A stretch of 64,000 nt of DNA from JAIVJZ01 sp035645695 (GTDB taxonomy: Bacteria; Acidobacteriota; Blastocatellia; Pyrinomonadales; Pyrinomonadaceae): contig DASQMC010000035.1 of NCBI GenBank assembly GCA_035645695.1, positions 1-64,000 of the forward strand. The letters are read 5' to 3'. The stretch's first letter is position 1. Each line of letters begins with the position of its first letter. A program made the position numbers and the translations under genes. The notes under the pieces were generated by a model. It saw only the letters and a list, made by a program, of their open reading frames with translations, was not told the DNA's origin and ran no database searches. Positions 33,447-41,797 of the stretch are shown piece after piece.

Positions 33447-34853
33447 ATGAAAACCCTGCTGCTAGTTTCGCTCCTGCTGTGCCTGCCCGTCGTGGGGCTG
33501 GCGCAGGCGAAGAAGAGCGCGCCGAAGAAGGCGACGCCCGAGTCCGCCAAACAGCGGAAAATATTTCCCTACCAGTACACGATTGACGATCTGCCGAACG
33601 GCCTGCGCCTCGTCACCGTGCCGACCGACTACCCGAATCTCGTCGCCCTCTACATCGTCGTCCAGACCGGCTCGCGCAACGAGATCGAGCCCGGCAAAAG
33701 CGGTTACGCGCATTTCTTCGAGCACATGATGTTTCGTGGCAGTAAGAACGTCACCCCCGCCCAGCGCGACGACATCCTGAAACGCGCCGGGGCGTCCTCG
33801 AACGCATACACGACCGACGACCGCACGGTCTATCACGAAGTCTTCTCGAAAGAGGATTTGGATGAAGTGATGCGCATCGAAGGCGACCGCTTTCAGTCGC
33901 TCCAATATGCGGAGCCGGAGTATAAGACGGAAGCTCTGGCGGTGCTCGGCGAGTACAACAAGAACAGCGCCAACCCCGGCAGCAAGCTCTTCGAGAAACT
34001 GCGCGAGACGGCCTTCCGCACGCACACTTATTCGCACACCACGATGGGCTTCATCAAAGACATCGAGGACATGCCGAACCAGTACCAGTACAGTCTCGAT
34101 TTCTACAAACGCTACTATCGCCCCGAGTATACGACCATCCTCGTCGTCGGCGACGTGACGCGCCAGCGCGCGCTCGCGCTCACCCGCCAACATTTCGGCG
34201 CGTGGGAGCGCGGCGATTACAAGCCCGCCATACCGGCCGAACCTGCGCAAACCGAACCGCGCGAAGCGCACGTCGAGTGGCCGAGCGCGACCCTGCCTTA
34301 TCTGGCCGTCGCCTTCCGCGCCCCCGCTTATTCCGACGAGAGTAAAGATAAGGTGGCGCTCGATCTGCTGGCGGCCATCGCCTTCGGTTCAAACTCGGAG
34401 TTGTATCAACGCCTCGTCCTGAAAGAGCAGAAGGTCGAGTTCGTCGGCGTGAGTTTCGGCGACAAGGCTGACCCGGAACTCTTCACCGTACAGGCGCGCC
34501 TCAAGGCGGTGCAGGACATGCCTTATGTGCGCGAGCAGATTCTCGCCACCTTCCGGCGTTACACGACGGAACTCGTCCCGCAGCAAAAACTCGACGACAC
34601 ACGTTCGCGCCGCCGCTACGGTTTCGCGCAGGCCATGGATAGTTCCGAAGCGATTGCCGGTGCGCTCGCGCCCTATCTCGCGCTGCGCCGCACGCCCGAG
34701 ACGATGAACAAACTCTTCTCGCTCGCCGACAGCGTGACGCCCGCCGACATCCGCGATGCCGCGCGCCGCTACTTCACCGATAACAATCGCACCATCGTCA
34801 CGCTCTCACAGGGCGCGGGCAAACAGGCGGCAAGCAAGGAGGGCGATAAATAA
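33447..34853 (+). CDS. M16 zinc protease, catalytic subunit
   Basis: 468 residues with a signal peptide (1-19, ...VVGLAQ). The inverted zinc motif HxxEH is HFFEH at 89-93 in YAHFFEHMMFRGS; the distal Glu lies in ALAVLGEYNKNSANP. A second M16 half follows with the usual R/Y pair region (SRRRYGFAQAMD). GGAG lies 10 nt upstream of the ATG. The next gene encodes a family member without the zinc motif, so the two probably form the two-chain M16B heterodimer in the periplasm, cleaving peptides or imported precursors. Confidence 0.93.
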   Translation: MKTLLLVSLLLCLPVVGLAQAKKSAPKKATPESAKQRKIFPYQYTIDDLPNGLRLVTVPTDYPNLVALYIVVQTGSRNEIEPGKSGYAHFFEHMMFRGSKNVTPAQRDDILKRAGASSNAYTTDDRTVYHEVFSKEDLDEVMRIEGDRFQSLQYAEPEYKTEALAVLGEYNKNSANPGSKLFEKLRETAFRTHTYSHTTMGFIKDIEDMPNQYQYSLDFYKRYYRPEYTTILVVGDVTRQRALALTRQHFGAWERGDYKPAIPAEPAQTEPREAHVEWPSATLPYLAVAFRAPAYSDESKDKVALDLLAAIAFGSNSELYQRLVLKEQKVEFVGVSFGDKADPELFTVQARLKAVQDMPYVREQILATFRRYTTELVPQQKLDDTRSRRRYGFAQAMDSSEAIAGALAPYLALRRTPETMNKLFSLADSVTPADIRDAARRYFTDNNRTIVTLSQGAGKQAASKEGDK

Positions 34854-34855
34854 CC

Positions 34856-36430
34856 ATGCGAAGAATAACCATGCGAAGAATATTTTCCATCTCACTCGTG
34901 ATCTCGCTCGCGCTCTCGACCATGACCGCAAACGCTCAACGCAAATCGCCGCAACCGAAAACCGCCGCGCGCGGCACGACGGGCGCGGCAGGGATGAAAA
35001 CCGCCGCCGCTTCCAACGCCGTGCTGCTCCCCAACCGCTCGCCGCTCGTCTCGTTCCGCATTCTCTTCATGACGGGCGCGGCGGACGACCCGGCGGGCAA
35101 AGAAGGACTGGCCGCGCTGACCGCCTCGCTCGTGTCGGGCGGCGGCACGCGCACTCTCGCCTACGAGAAGATTCAGGAAGCCTTCTATCCGATGGCGACC
35201 TCTTTCAGTTCGCAGGTCGATAAAGAAATGACCGTCTTCACCGGCACGACGCACGCCGATAACCTGCCGCGTTACTACGCCCTCATCAGCCAGATGCTCC
35301 TCGACCCCGGCTTCCGCGCGGACGATTTCGCGCGCATCAGAAACAACACGGTCAGCTATCTGAAAGTCACCCTGCGCGAGGGCAACGACGAGGAGTTGGG
35401 CAAGGAGCAACTCTATAACAACATCTACGCCGGGCACCCTTACGGGCATCACAACTACGGCGGCATCGGCGCGCTCGGGCGAATCACGCTCGAAGACGTG
35501 CGCGAGTTCTATCGCACGCATTACACGCAGGCCAACATGGTGCTCGGCCTCGCGGGCGGCTACCCGGCGACGTTTCCCGCGAAGGTCAAGGCGGATTTCG
35601 CCAAACTTCCGGCGGGCACGCCGACGCCTTCAAACTTCTATACGCCCAAACTCGAACCCGGCACGCAGATCGACATCATCAAACGCGAGACGCGCTCGAC
35701 GGCCATCTCGCTCGGCTTCCCCATCGACGTGACGCGCGCAGACCCTGATTGGCCCGCGCTCGCCGTCGTCGCCTCCTACTTCGGGCAGCATCGCTCGTCC
35801 AACAGTTATCTCTATCAACGCCTGCGCGAGGCGCGAGGCTTGAACTACGGCGACTACGCCTACATCGAATATTTTCCCGGCGGCATGTTCCAGTTCGAGC
35901 CTGAGCCGAACCTCGCGCGCCAGCAGCAGATTTTCCAAATCTGGATTCGTCCCGTGCCGCCCGAACAAGGCCACTTCGTCCTGCGCGCCGCCCTCTACGA
36001 ATACGACAAACTCGTGCGCGAAGGACTCGCGCGCGAAGCCTTCGAGGCCACGCGCGAGTTTCTGACGAAGTACTCCAACATCCTGACCGCCACGCAGGAC
36101 GCACGGCTCGGCTACGCGCTCGACAGCCGCTACTACAAGATCGGCGACTTCAACAACCACATGCGCGACAGGCTTTCGCGCCTCACGCTCGAAGACGTAA
36201 ATGCCGTCATCAAGAAATATCTCGCGACGAATCGCATGCGCATCGTCGTCGTCACGAAAGACGCCGAAGCATTGCGCGATGCCATTCTCGCGAACAAGCC
36301 CTCGCCCATGACCTACAACTCGCCCAAACCGCAAGCGATTCTGGACGAAGACAAGATCATTCAGGTTTACCCGATAGACGTGCGCGCCGAACAAATCCGT
36401 ATCACGCCGGTCGATCAGGTCTTTCCATAA
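34856..36430 (+). CDS. M16 protease, non-catalytic subunit
   Basis: 524 residues; M16 fold without HxxEH (the equivalent region reads FMTGAADDPAGKEGLAALTAS), so inactive by itself. Signal peptide present. The C-terminal half has NSYLYQRLREARGLNYG, the R-Y substrate-binding pair typical of the family. It begins two bases after the upstream stop codon. A 15-bp direct duplication (ACCATGCGAAGAATA twice, from 34853) gives two starts, 34856 and 34871; AGGAGGG is about 12 nt before the first. Operon partner of the catalytic subunit. Confidence 0.92.
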   Translation: MRRITMRRIFSISLVISLALSTMTANAQRKSPQPKTAARGTTGAAGMKTAAASNAVLLPNRSPLVSFRILFMTGAADDPAGKEGLAALTASLVSGGGTRTLAYEKIQEAFYPMATSFSSQVDKEMTVFTGTTHADNLPRYYALISQMLLDPGFRADDFARIRNNTVSYLKVTLREGNDEELGKEQLYNNIYAGHPYGHHNYGGIGALGRITLEDVREFYRTHYTQANMVLGLAGGYPATFPAKVKADFAKLPAGTPTPSNFYTPKLEPGTQIDIIKRETRSTAISLGFPIDVTRADPDWPALAVVASYFGQHRSSNSYLYQRLREARGLNYGDYAYIEYFPGGMFQFEPEPNLARQQQIFQIWIRPVPPEQGHFVLRAALYEYDKLVREGLAREAFEATREFLTKYSNILTATQDARLGYALDSRYYKIGDFNNHMRDRLSRLTLEDVNAVIKKYLATNRMRIVVVTKDAEALRDAILANKPSPMTYNSPKPQAILDEDKIIQVYPIDVRAEQIRITPVDQVFP

Positions 36431-36577
36431 GCCGGGACGCGCTCCGGCTCCGTGAGGGCGCGAAGGAACAGCGACGCGGTTTTAACCGGGTCTCGTCTTC
36501 GCGCCCTCCGGCGTTTCGCTCGCCGCTCCTTACGTATTCAAGCCGCACGACTTTCCATCTTTCAAACGAGGCGTTTT

Positions 36578-37960
36578 ATGAAAACATCGCTCACTGCCGA
36601 CAACACCCGCGAGCATCTCGCCCGGCTGCAACAGGCCAACACGGACTTCGCAAATCTCTATCCCGGCGAGGATGCACGCCGCCAGCCCGTCCATACCGTC
36701 TATGGCGGCGCGCACCTGTTCAAGTCCGATACGCCCCGCCGTCTCGGCTCGCTCGCCCTGCGCGCCCTCGAAGCATTCGCCCCCGACGCGGACACCTTCG
36801 CACGCGCCCTCGGTCTGACAAGCGCGGGCGACTCTGCGGGCGACGAACTGACAGCCGCGCTCGCCCGCACCATCTACGAGCGAGTGCGCGAGAAACTGGA
36901 GCGCGAGCCGGTCGAAGATTTCCGCATAGACTTTGAGGACGGTTACGGCAACCGCCCCGACGCCGAAGAGGACGGCCACGCCGAAACCGCCGCGCGCGAA
37001 ACGGCGCGCGGGTTGGAATCCGGCACGCTCTCGCCCTTCATCGGCATCCGCATCAAGCCTTTCAACGAAGAACTGCGCGCCCGAAGCCTGCGCACGCTCG
37101 ACATCTTCATCTCCACGCTCGCCTCCGAACTCGGCGGCGCGTTGCCGCCGAACTTCGTCGTCACGCTGCCGAAGATCACCGTCCCCGAGCAGACCGCCGC
37201 GCTCGCCGGCATCTTCGACCTGCTCGAATCACAATTCGGTCTCGCCGCGGGCACGCTCAAGATGGAAATGATGATCGAAACCACGCAGTCCATCATCAAC
37301 CATGAAGGCCGGATCAATCTGCCGCTCCTGCTCGCCGCCGCGCGCGGCCGCTGCACCGCCGCGCACTTCGGCACTTACGACTACACGGCGGGTTGCAACA
37401 TCACCGCCGCCCACCAGCACATGACGCACCCTTCCTGCGACTTCGCCAAGCACATGATGCAAGTCTCTTTCACGGGCACGGGCGTCTGGCTCTCCGACGG
37501 CGCGACCAACATCATGCCCGTCGCCCCGCACCGCGCCGCCGAAGGCGCAACGCTCAGCCCGGCGCAGGAAGACGAGAATCGCCGCACAGTCGGGCGCGCG
37601 TGGCGCATCCACTACGGCCACGTCCAACACTCGCTCACGGGCGGCTTCTATCAGGGCTGGGATTTGCACCCCGCCCAACTTCCCACGCGCTACGCCGCCG
37701 TCTATGCCTTCTTTCTCCAAAGCCTCGATGCCGCTTCGGAACGGCTGCGCAATTTTGTCGAGAAGGCCGCCAAAGCCACCCTCGTCGGCGACGTGTTCGA
37801 CGATGCGGCCACGGGTCAGGGTTTGCTTAACTATTTCCTGCGCGCCATCAACTGCGGCGCGATCACGGAAGCGGAAGCCTTGCAACGAACCAGCCTCACG
37901 CTCGCCGAACTGCGTTCCGGCTCGTTCGTACAGATTCTCAACAGCAGGCAGAATCTATAG
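36578..37960 (+). CDS. DUF6986 HpcH/HpaI-CitE-like aldolase/lyase
   Basis: 460 residues from the ATG at 36578 (GAGG 8 nt upstream; the earlier in-frame ATG is in untranslated-looking sequence). A TIM-barrel related to citrate lyase beta/malate synthase: acidic metal-site motif FRIDFEDGYGNRPDAEED, conserved Arg/Lys in IGIRIKPFNEE, Glu in KMEMMIETTQSI and DYTAGCNITAAHQHMTHP. Enzymes of this superfamily form or break C-C bonds next to a carboxylate using Mg2+, often with glyoxylate or an acyl-CoA. The nearby purine operon yields ureidoglycolate, a glyoxylate precursor, so a role in using glyoxylate is an attractive inference, not shown. Confidence 0.8.
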   Translation: MKTSLTADNTREHLARLQQANTDFANLYPGEDARRQPVHTVYGGAHLFKSDTPRRLGSLALRALEAFAPDADTFARALGLTSAGDSAGDELTAALARTIYERVREKLEREPVEDFRIDFEDGYGNRPDAEEDGHAETAARETARGLESGTLSPFIGIRIKPFNEELRARSLRTLDIFISTLASELGGALPPNFVVTLPKITVPEQTAALAGIFDLLESQFGLAAGTLKMEMMIETTQSIINHEGRINLPLLLAAARGRCTAAHFGTYDYTAGCNITAAHQHMTHPSCDFAKHMMQVSFTGTGVWLSDGATNIMPVAPHRAAEGATLSPAQEDENRRTVGRAWRIHYGHVQHSLTGGFYQGWDLHPAQLPTRYAAVYAFFLQSLDAASERLRNFVEKAAKATLVGDVFDDAATGQGLLNYFLRAINCGAITEAEALQRTSLTLAELRSGSFVQILNSRQNL

Positions 37961-38092
37961 AACGATTCAATGCAACGCCGCCCCTCGCCCGCCTCGCCAA
38001 GAAGGAGGCCGCGGCATCGCGCCTTGCGCTCTCGCGCTTGAGGCGCAGTGAATCATCGCGCTACGGCGGGTCGCGGTCTCTTCGCGCGTATG

Positions 38093-38128
38093 CACACGAT
38101 AAGGAACGCCTTGATACCTTATCGTGTG
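38093..38128. promoter_or_regulatory. Perfect 12-bp inverted repeat, possible activator site
   Basis: CACACGATAAGG, a 12-nt spacer, CCTTATCGTGTG. It lies about 65-100 bp upstream of a sigma-54-like promoter, the usual place for an enhancer-binding activator. It could instead be a terminator of the DUF6986 gene, but no T-run follows. The rest of the 310-bp gap 37961-38270 shows no gene. Confidence 0.55.
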
Positions 38129-38190
38129 TTGAGGAATTGTATTGTGCAAAGAGAGCGGCGATTGTTTAGATATTTTCGCGTCCCTTGCGC

Positions 38191-38207
38191 GTGGCACGGC
38201 GGTTGTT
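38191..38207 (+). promoter_or_regulatory. Candidate sigma-54 promoter
   Basis: GTGGCACG-GCGG-TTGTT: a perfect -24 half, correct spacing, and TTGT in place of TTGC at -12. Predicted start is about 50 nt before the Arg-rich secreted protein gene. Confidence 0.5.
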
Positions 38208-38270
38208 AGTCATCGTGTCGAGTGTTCGCGAAGATGCGAATTTCAGTTGAAAGTAGAGGGGTGATAAACG

Positions 38271-38738
38271 ATGAGAAGCATTGGTGGAATCAAGACTAAA
38301 GCGTTGATGATAGCGATGGGCGCGTTATTGCTCTTACCGGCGGCAACGTTCGCGCAGGACTGGCGCTATGGACAGGACAGGCGCGATGACGACAGGTGGG
38401 AACGCCGCGACGACAGGCGTGACCGCCGCCGGGAGAGGCGCGAAGAGCGGCGTGAGCGACGCGAAGAGCGCAGGGCGCGACGCGGCAACGACGGTTATCC
38501 CAACTACGGCGGCTCGTTCCAGCTTCGACAGACTGCCTTGAACGCCGGCTACAACGAGGGCATCAAGGAAGGCCGCAAGGATCGTTCGCGCAACGAGCGT
38601 TACGATTTCAGCGACGAGAGCGTCTACCGCAGCGGCACGAAGGATTACAGTTCGCGTCTCGGCGACCGCTCGCTCTACCAGCAGTACCTCCGCATGGCCT
38701 TCGAGAACGGTTACAACGACGGCTACAGCGGTTACTAA
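38271..38738 (+). CDS. Arg-rich secreted hypothetical protein
   Basis: 155 residues. Signal peptide 1-29 (ALLLLPAATFAQ). A strongly charged region (about 35-75) is almost all Arg, Asp and Glu in RRER/DDRR patterns. The C-terminal part is tyrosine- and glycine-rich with paired sequence similarity (NAGYNEGIKEGRKDRSR and FENGYNDGYSGY), ending in Tyr. No family is recognised; an envelope- or nucleic-acid-binding role is possible from the charge. It is preceded by GAGGGG (8 nt) and a sigma-54-like promoter and followed by a strong terminator, so it is a single-gene unit. Confidence 0.75.
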   Translation: MRSIGGIKTKALMIAMGALLLLPAATFAQDWRYGQDRRDDDRWERRDDRRDRRRERREERRERREERRARRGNDGYPNYGGSFQLRQTALNAGYNEGIKEGRKDRSRNERYDFSDESVYRSGTKDYSSRLGDRSLYQQYLRMAFENGYNDGYSGY

Positions 38739-38768
38739 AAAGTAGCTGACATAACTACAGACACAAAC

Positions 38769-38809
38769 GGGAGTGGCGAAGATGCACGCGTCTTCGCCAC
38801 TCCCTTTTT
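38769..38809 (+). terminator. Rho-independent terminator of the Arg-rich protein gene
   Basis: GGGAGTGGCGAAGA pairs perfectly with TCTTCGCCACTCCC around an 8-nt loop, followed by TTTTTA. It is the best intrinsic terminator in the window. Confidence 0.85.
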
Positions 38810-38892
38810 AGTTTCAGGTTTCAGGTTTCAAGTTTCAAGTCTGAAAGCCGCTTGTGCTTTAACTTGAAACTTGAAACCTGAAACTTGAAACT
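38810..38892. repeat. GTTTCAG/GTTTCAA inverted repeat (family B, copy 1)
   Basis: 31-nt arms of 7-nt words (GTTTCAG, GTTTCAA) at 38810-38840 and 38862-38892, one mismatch, 21-nt loop. It lies between convergent genes. Confidence 0.88.
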
Positions 38893-38895
38893 CGC

Positions 38896-39711
38896 TCACG
38901 CCCGCCTGATGAACTTTGCGGCGACCCAACCGGCGAGGATCAGGGCAGAGAGGATGATCCAATCGTAGCGGCTGCCGTAGGTGGCGGTCGGGAAGTGGCT
39001 GCTGATCATGGTGAACACGACGGGGACGGCCATGAAAGTGTTCTGCTTCGAGCGTAGTTTGGCCTGTGCGCCGAGACGCGCATCGGGCGTCTGCCCTGCG
39101 CTCGTCGCGGCGATCATGCGGCGTTGCGCGGGAAGGATACGCATCCAGACGTTGGCGACCATAAGCGTTCCCATAAGCGCGCCCATGTGGATGTAGGCCG
39201 CGCGCCCGCTCAGGACGTGCGTCAGGAGATAGGCGACGCCGACGAGTAGCGCATAGGCGACAACGGCGAACGCCGTCTCATTTCCGCCGAGCGGCGACAG
39301 CATCAACAGATCGTAGACGACCCACCCGATGATGAGCAGGCCGACGCTGAATCCGACGGCGGCGGGCACGCTGATGTCTCGCACGTCCGGGTCTACGAGC
39401 GCGCCGCCGAGATAATAGACGAGCACGAGCAAGACCATACCGCTCAGCCACGTCAGCGCGGCCTCCCAGCGAAACCAGTGGAGCGTCTCAGTCCCCGGCT
39501 GCTTCTGTTTTTCCACCACGTAGAAGCCGCCGCTATGCACCATCCAGATTTGCGGCCGCTCGCCCGGCGCGGCCGCGCCTTCGGCTTCGGAAAGGCGCGC
39601 GTCGAGCCAGGTGAAGTAATAGGTCGTGCCGACCCAGAGGATGCCCGCGAAGACGTGAAACCAGCGCGCGAAAAGGTTGAGCCATTCGCTCGTATTGGGG
39701 TCGAGTATCAT
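38896..39711 (-). CDS. puuD: Membrane urate hydroxylase (urate oxidase), cytochrome-less
   Basis: 271 residues with about eight membrane helices; matches the N-terminal membrane domain of PuuD, which oxidises urate to 5-hydroxyisourate. Landmarks: WLNLFARWFHVFAGILWVGTTYYFTWLD at the start (His and Trp rich, heme-type), HSGGFYVVEKQK, LHWFRWEAALTWLSG, AYIHMGALMGTLMVANVW. Classical PuuD carries a C-terminal cytochrome c domain; here the protein stops after the last helix and contains no cysteine, so a separate electron acceptor is needed. It is the last gene of the purine operon; only 3 bp separate it from the HIU hydrolase gene. Confidence 0.93.
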   Translation of the reverse strand: MILDPNTSEWLNLFARWFHVFAGILWVGTTYYFTWLDARLSEAEGAAAPGERPQIWMVHSGGFYVVEKQKQPGTETLHWFRWEAALTWLSGMVLLVLVYYLGGALVDPDVRDISVPAAVGFSVGLLIIGWVVYDLLMLSPLGGNETAFAVVAYALLVGVAYLLTHVLSGRAAYIHMGALMGTLMVANVWMRILPAQRRMIAATSAGQTPDARLGAQAKLRSKQNTFMAVPVVFTMISSHFPTATYGSRYDWIILSALILAGWVAAKFIRRA

Positions 39712-39714
39712 TCA

Positions 39715-40056
39715 TTAACTCCCGCGATAGGTGGAGTAGCCGAAGGGGCTGACGAGCAGCGGCACATGGTAATGCGCCGCCGCGTCCGTGACGACGAAGC
39801 TGATCGTGACTTCCGGGTAGAAACTCTCGACATTCCGTGCCGCAAAATAATCCGACGTGCCGAACGTGAGGCGATACGCGCCCGCCTTCAAGTCGAAATC
39901 GGCGGGCAACAAACTCTTCAGCCGCCCGTCCGCGTCCGTCCTGCCACGCCCTAAAATCTGCCAGCCCGCTTCCGCCCGAACTTCGAGAGTGACGGCGACG
40001 CCGCCCGCCGGTCGCCCGCTCGACGTGTCGAGTACGTGTGTCGTGATTGCGCTCAT
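39715..40056 (-). CDS. uraH: 5-hydroxyisourate hydrolase (transthyretin-like)
   Basis: 113 residues; hydrolyses 5-hydroxyisourate, the urate hydroxylase product, to OHCU. Conserved features of the TTR-like enzyme: ITTHVLDTSSGRPA (active-site His), Arg in LGRGRTDADGRL, the pattern FYPEVTISF, His in HYHVPLLVSPFGYSTYRGS, and the diagnostic C-terminal YRGS. The neighbours are puuD downstream and uraD upstream on the same strand, the three steps from urate to allantoin. Confidence 0.96.
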   Translation of the reverse strand: MSAITTHVLDTSSGRPAGGVAVTLEVRAEAGWQILGRGRTDADGRLKSLLPADFDLKAGAYRLTFGTSDYFAARNVESFYPEVTISFVVTDAAAHYHVPLLVSPFGYSTYRGS

Positions 40057-40063
40057 AAAAAGG

Positions 40064-40143
40064 GTTTCAAGTTTCAGGTTTCAGGCTTCAAGTTAAAGAA
40101 CGAAGAACCTGTCAGTCCTGAAACTTGAAACTTGAAACTTGAT
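40064..40143. repeat. GTTTCAG/GTTTCAA inverted repeat (family B, copy 2)
   Basis: Arms of GTTTCAAGTTTCAGG words with a loop containing TTAAAGAACGAAGAACC. The same loop text recurs in reverse orientation in copy 3. It separates the uraD and uraH genes inside the operon. Confidence 0.82.
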
Positions 40144-40154
40144 ACTTTGGGATG

Positions 40155-40679
40155 TCATGTCGTCAACAACTTTTCCAGTCGAAGTCTGGTGATCTTGCTT
40201 TGCTCCCCGGCGGCGATGCGAAATTCCGTGCTCGCCTCATTCGACAGGCGCGCGTGCAACAACGAAAGCATTTCGTCGGCCGTCTTTCCCGTCGCGCAAA
40301 CGATGAAGATGTGGCCGAACTTCTCTTCGTAAGCGCGGTTGGCGGCGGCGAGTTCTTCGAGCGTCGCCCGTGCGGCATCGCGCGCGCTCGCCTGTTCCTG
40401 CCGAGACCAGTCTTCGGCCTGCGCGTGCTGCGCGCGTGCGGCGCGGTCGCGCCCGCCGATGCGCGGGTGCGCGGCGAACGCTTCGAGCCAATCGGCCTCG
40501 CTTAAGTTCCACCAAACTTCGTCCGACGACGCGAACAACTCCGGCGCATCGACGAACGGCCGCCGCGCCGAAAGCGCCCGCGCCCACCCTGTCGAACCGC
40601 AACACTTGAGGAGTTCCGTCTCCGCCTCGGCCGCGCCGAACGAGTTGAGACGCGCGAGACCTTCGCTTAAATCCATCAT
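40155..40679 (-). CDS. uraD: OHCU decarboxylase
   Basis: About 174 residues; decarboxylates 2-oxo-4-hydroxy-4-carboxy-5-ureidoimidazoline to S-allantoin. Family pattern: an all-alpha protein with FASSDEVWWNLSEADWLEAFAAHPRIGG (catalytic His in AHPRIG), NRAYEEKFGHIFIVCATGKTADEML (FGHxFI motif), and FRIAAGEQSKITRLRLEKLL at the end. Two adjacent ATGs (40679 and 40676) are possible starts; an upstream TTG lies in a family-B repeat and is rejected. It is flanked by family-B hairpins that space it from the operon's other genes. Confidence 0.95.
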   Translation of the reverse strand: MMDLSEGLARLNSFGAAEAETELLKCCGSTGWARALSARRPFVDAPELFASSDEVWWNLSEADWLEAFAAHPRIGGRDRAARAQHAQAEDWSRQEQASARDAARATLEELAAANRAYEEKFGHIFIVCATGKTADEMLSLLHARLSNEASTEFRIAAGEQSKITRLRLEKLLTT

Positions 40680-40681
40680 GC

Positions 40682-40792
40682 AAGGTTTCAAGTTTCAGGT
40701 TTCAGGTTTCAAGTTTCAGAACCGGCATAGCTTCAAGTTTCAAGGCTCAAGTTTCAGGTCTGAGGTTATTCGTTCTTTAACTTGAAACCTCA
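40682..40792. repeat. GTTTCAG/GTTTCAA repeat cluster (family B, copy 3)
   Basis: Four GTTTCAAG-type words, then further GTTTCAAGG words and a final reverse-complement arm (AACTTGAAACC). GTTCTTTAACTTGAAACC is the inverse of the loop-plus-arm text in copy 2. It lies between alc and uraD. Confidence 0.8.
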
Positions 40793-41797
40793 ATCCGCCG
40801 CGATGCTGCCGTAGAGACGCAGGCGACTGACGCCGCCGTCCGGGTAGATGTTGAAACGCACGTGCGTGAAGGCGTCCGTCGCGCGTTTCAGCTCGTCCGA
40901 GAAGTGATGGCGCGTGTGCGCCTGCAATTTGGTGCGCGGCAGAATCTCAGTCCACGCGCCGTTCACGAGCGCATCCACGCCGCCGCGCGCGTCGGCCGCG
41001 TCCGAGCCTTCGAGCGAAAAGGTGTCCGGATAGTTGCCTTTGAAGTGTGCGGTGTCAACTTCGACATGTTGAATGCGCCCGCGCGCGCCGAGTTTGATGA
41101 CGACCCAATCGTGGCCGGGGCCGCGTCGTCGCTTGGTCTCCCAACCGTCGCTCATGTTCGCGGCGCGGCCGGGCATAATCAAATTATGACGGTGGCCGAA
41201 GAACATGTCGCTGCACGCGAGCACGAGCGCGCCCGATTCGACCGCCGCCAGATCGACGCGCCCGCCGTGCGCCTCGATGCGCTTCCAGTCCGGCATGACC
41301 TCGCCGAACACGCGCAGGCGAGCAACACCGCCGTCCGGGTAAATCTTGAAGCGCAGGTGCGTCGCGCGCGCGTCGTCTTCAATCGGAAACGGATTTTGCG
41401 AATCGCCGCGCAAGGCGGAGACGGGCAACACCTCGCGCCACTCGACCCCCGCGTCCAGCAGTTCTTCGACGCCGGGCTGGCCGTCAATCGCGCAGGCTTC
41501 GAGCGAACACTGTTCAGGGTAGTTGCCTTTGAAGTGCGCCGTGTCCACGATGACGCCGCGAAGACGGCCGGGCAGACCGAGACGAACGATGCACCAGTCG
41601 AAGCCGGGCGTACGACGGCGGCGCGACTCCCAACCGTCCATCCACTTGCCGCGATCCGTGTATTCGCCTTCGAGGAAGACGGGCGCGCCCGCCTTCAAAA
41701 GATTTTCCTTCGGCGCAAAGAAGTCGTCGTTGGCATAGAGCACCGCGCTGCCCACGCGCTCGGCGGCCAGATCGACGAGTTCGGTGAAATCCGTCAT
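40790..41797 (-). CDS. alc: Allantoicase
   Basis: 335 residues; hydrolyses allantoate to ureidoglycolate and urea. Two tandem homologous halves are visible: KWMDGWESRRRRTPGFDWC with VDTAHFKGNYPEQCSLEAC in the first and MSDGWETKRRRGPGHDW with VDTAHFKGNYPDTFSLEGS in the second, each with RLRxFGE/RLRLYG strands. It shares ATGA with allB (4-bp overlap), so translation is coupled. No urease or ureidoglycolate enzyme is in the window. Confidence 0.96.
   Translation of the reverse strand: MTDFTELVDLAAERVGSAVLYANDDFFAPKENLLKAGAPVFLEGEYTDRGKWMDGWESRRRRTPGFDWCIVRLGLPGRLRGVIVDTAHFKGNYPEQCSLEACAIDGQPGVEELLDAGVEWREVLPVSALRGDSQNPFPIEDDARATHLRFKIYPDGGVARLRVFGEVMPDWKRIEAHGGRVDLAAVESGALVLACSDMFFGHRHNLIMPGRAANMSDGWETKRRRGPGHDWVVIKLGARGRIQHVEVDTAHFKGNYPDTFSLEGSDAADARGGVDALVNGAWTEILPRTKLQAHTRHHFSDELKRATDAFTHVRFNIYPDGGVSRLRLYGSIAAD

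Noticed and set aside
38810..40792. Possible CRISPR array in the GTTTCAA repeats
   Set aside because: There are no unique spacers of constant length; the words are 7 nt and mirrored into hairpins. No cas gene is present.
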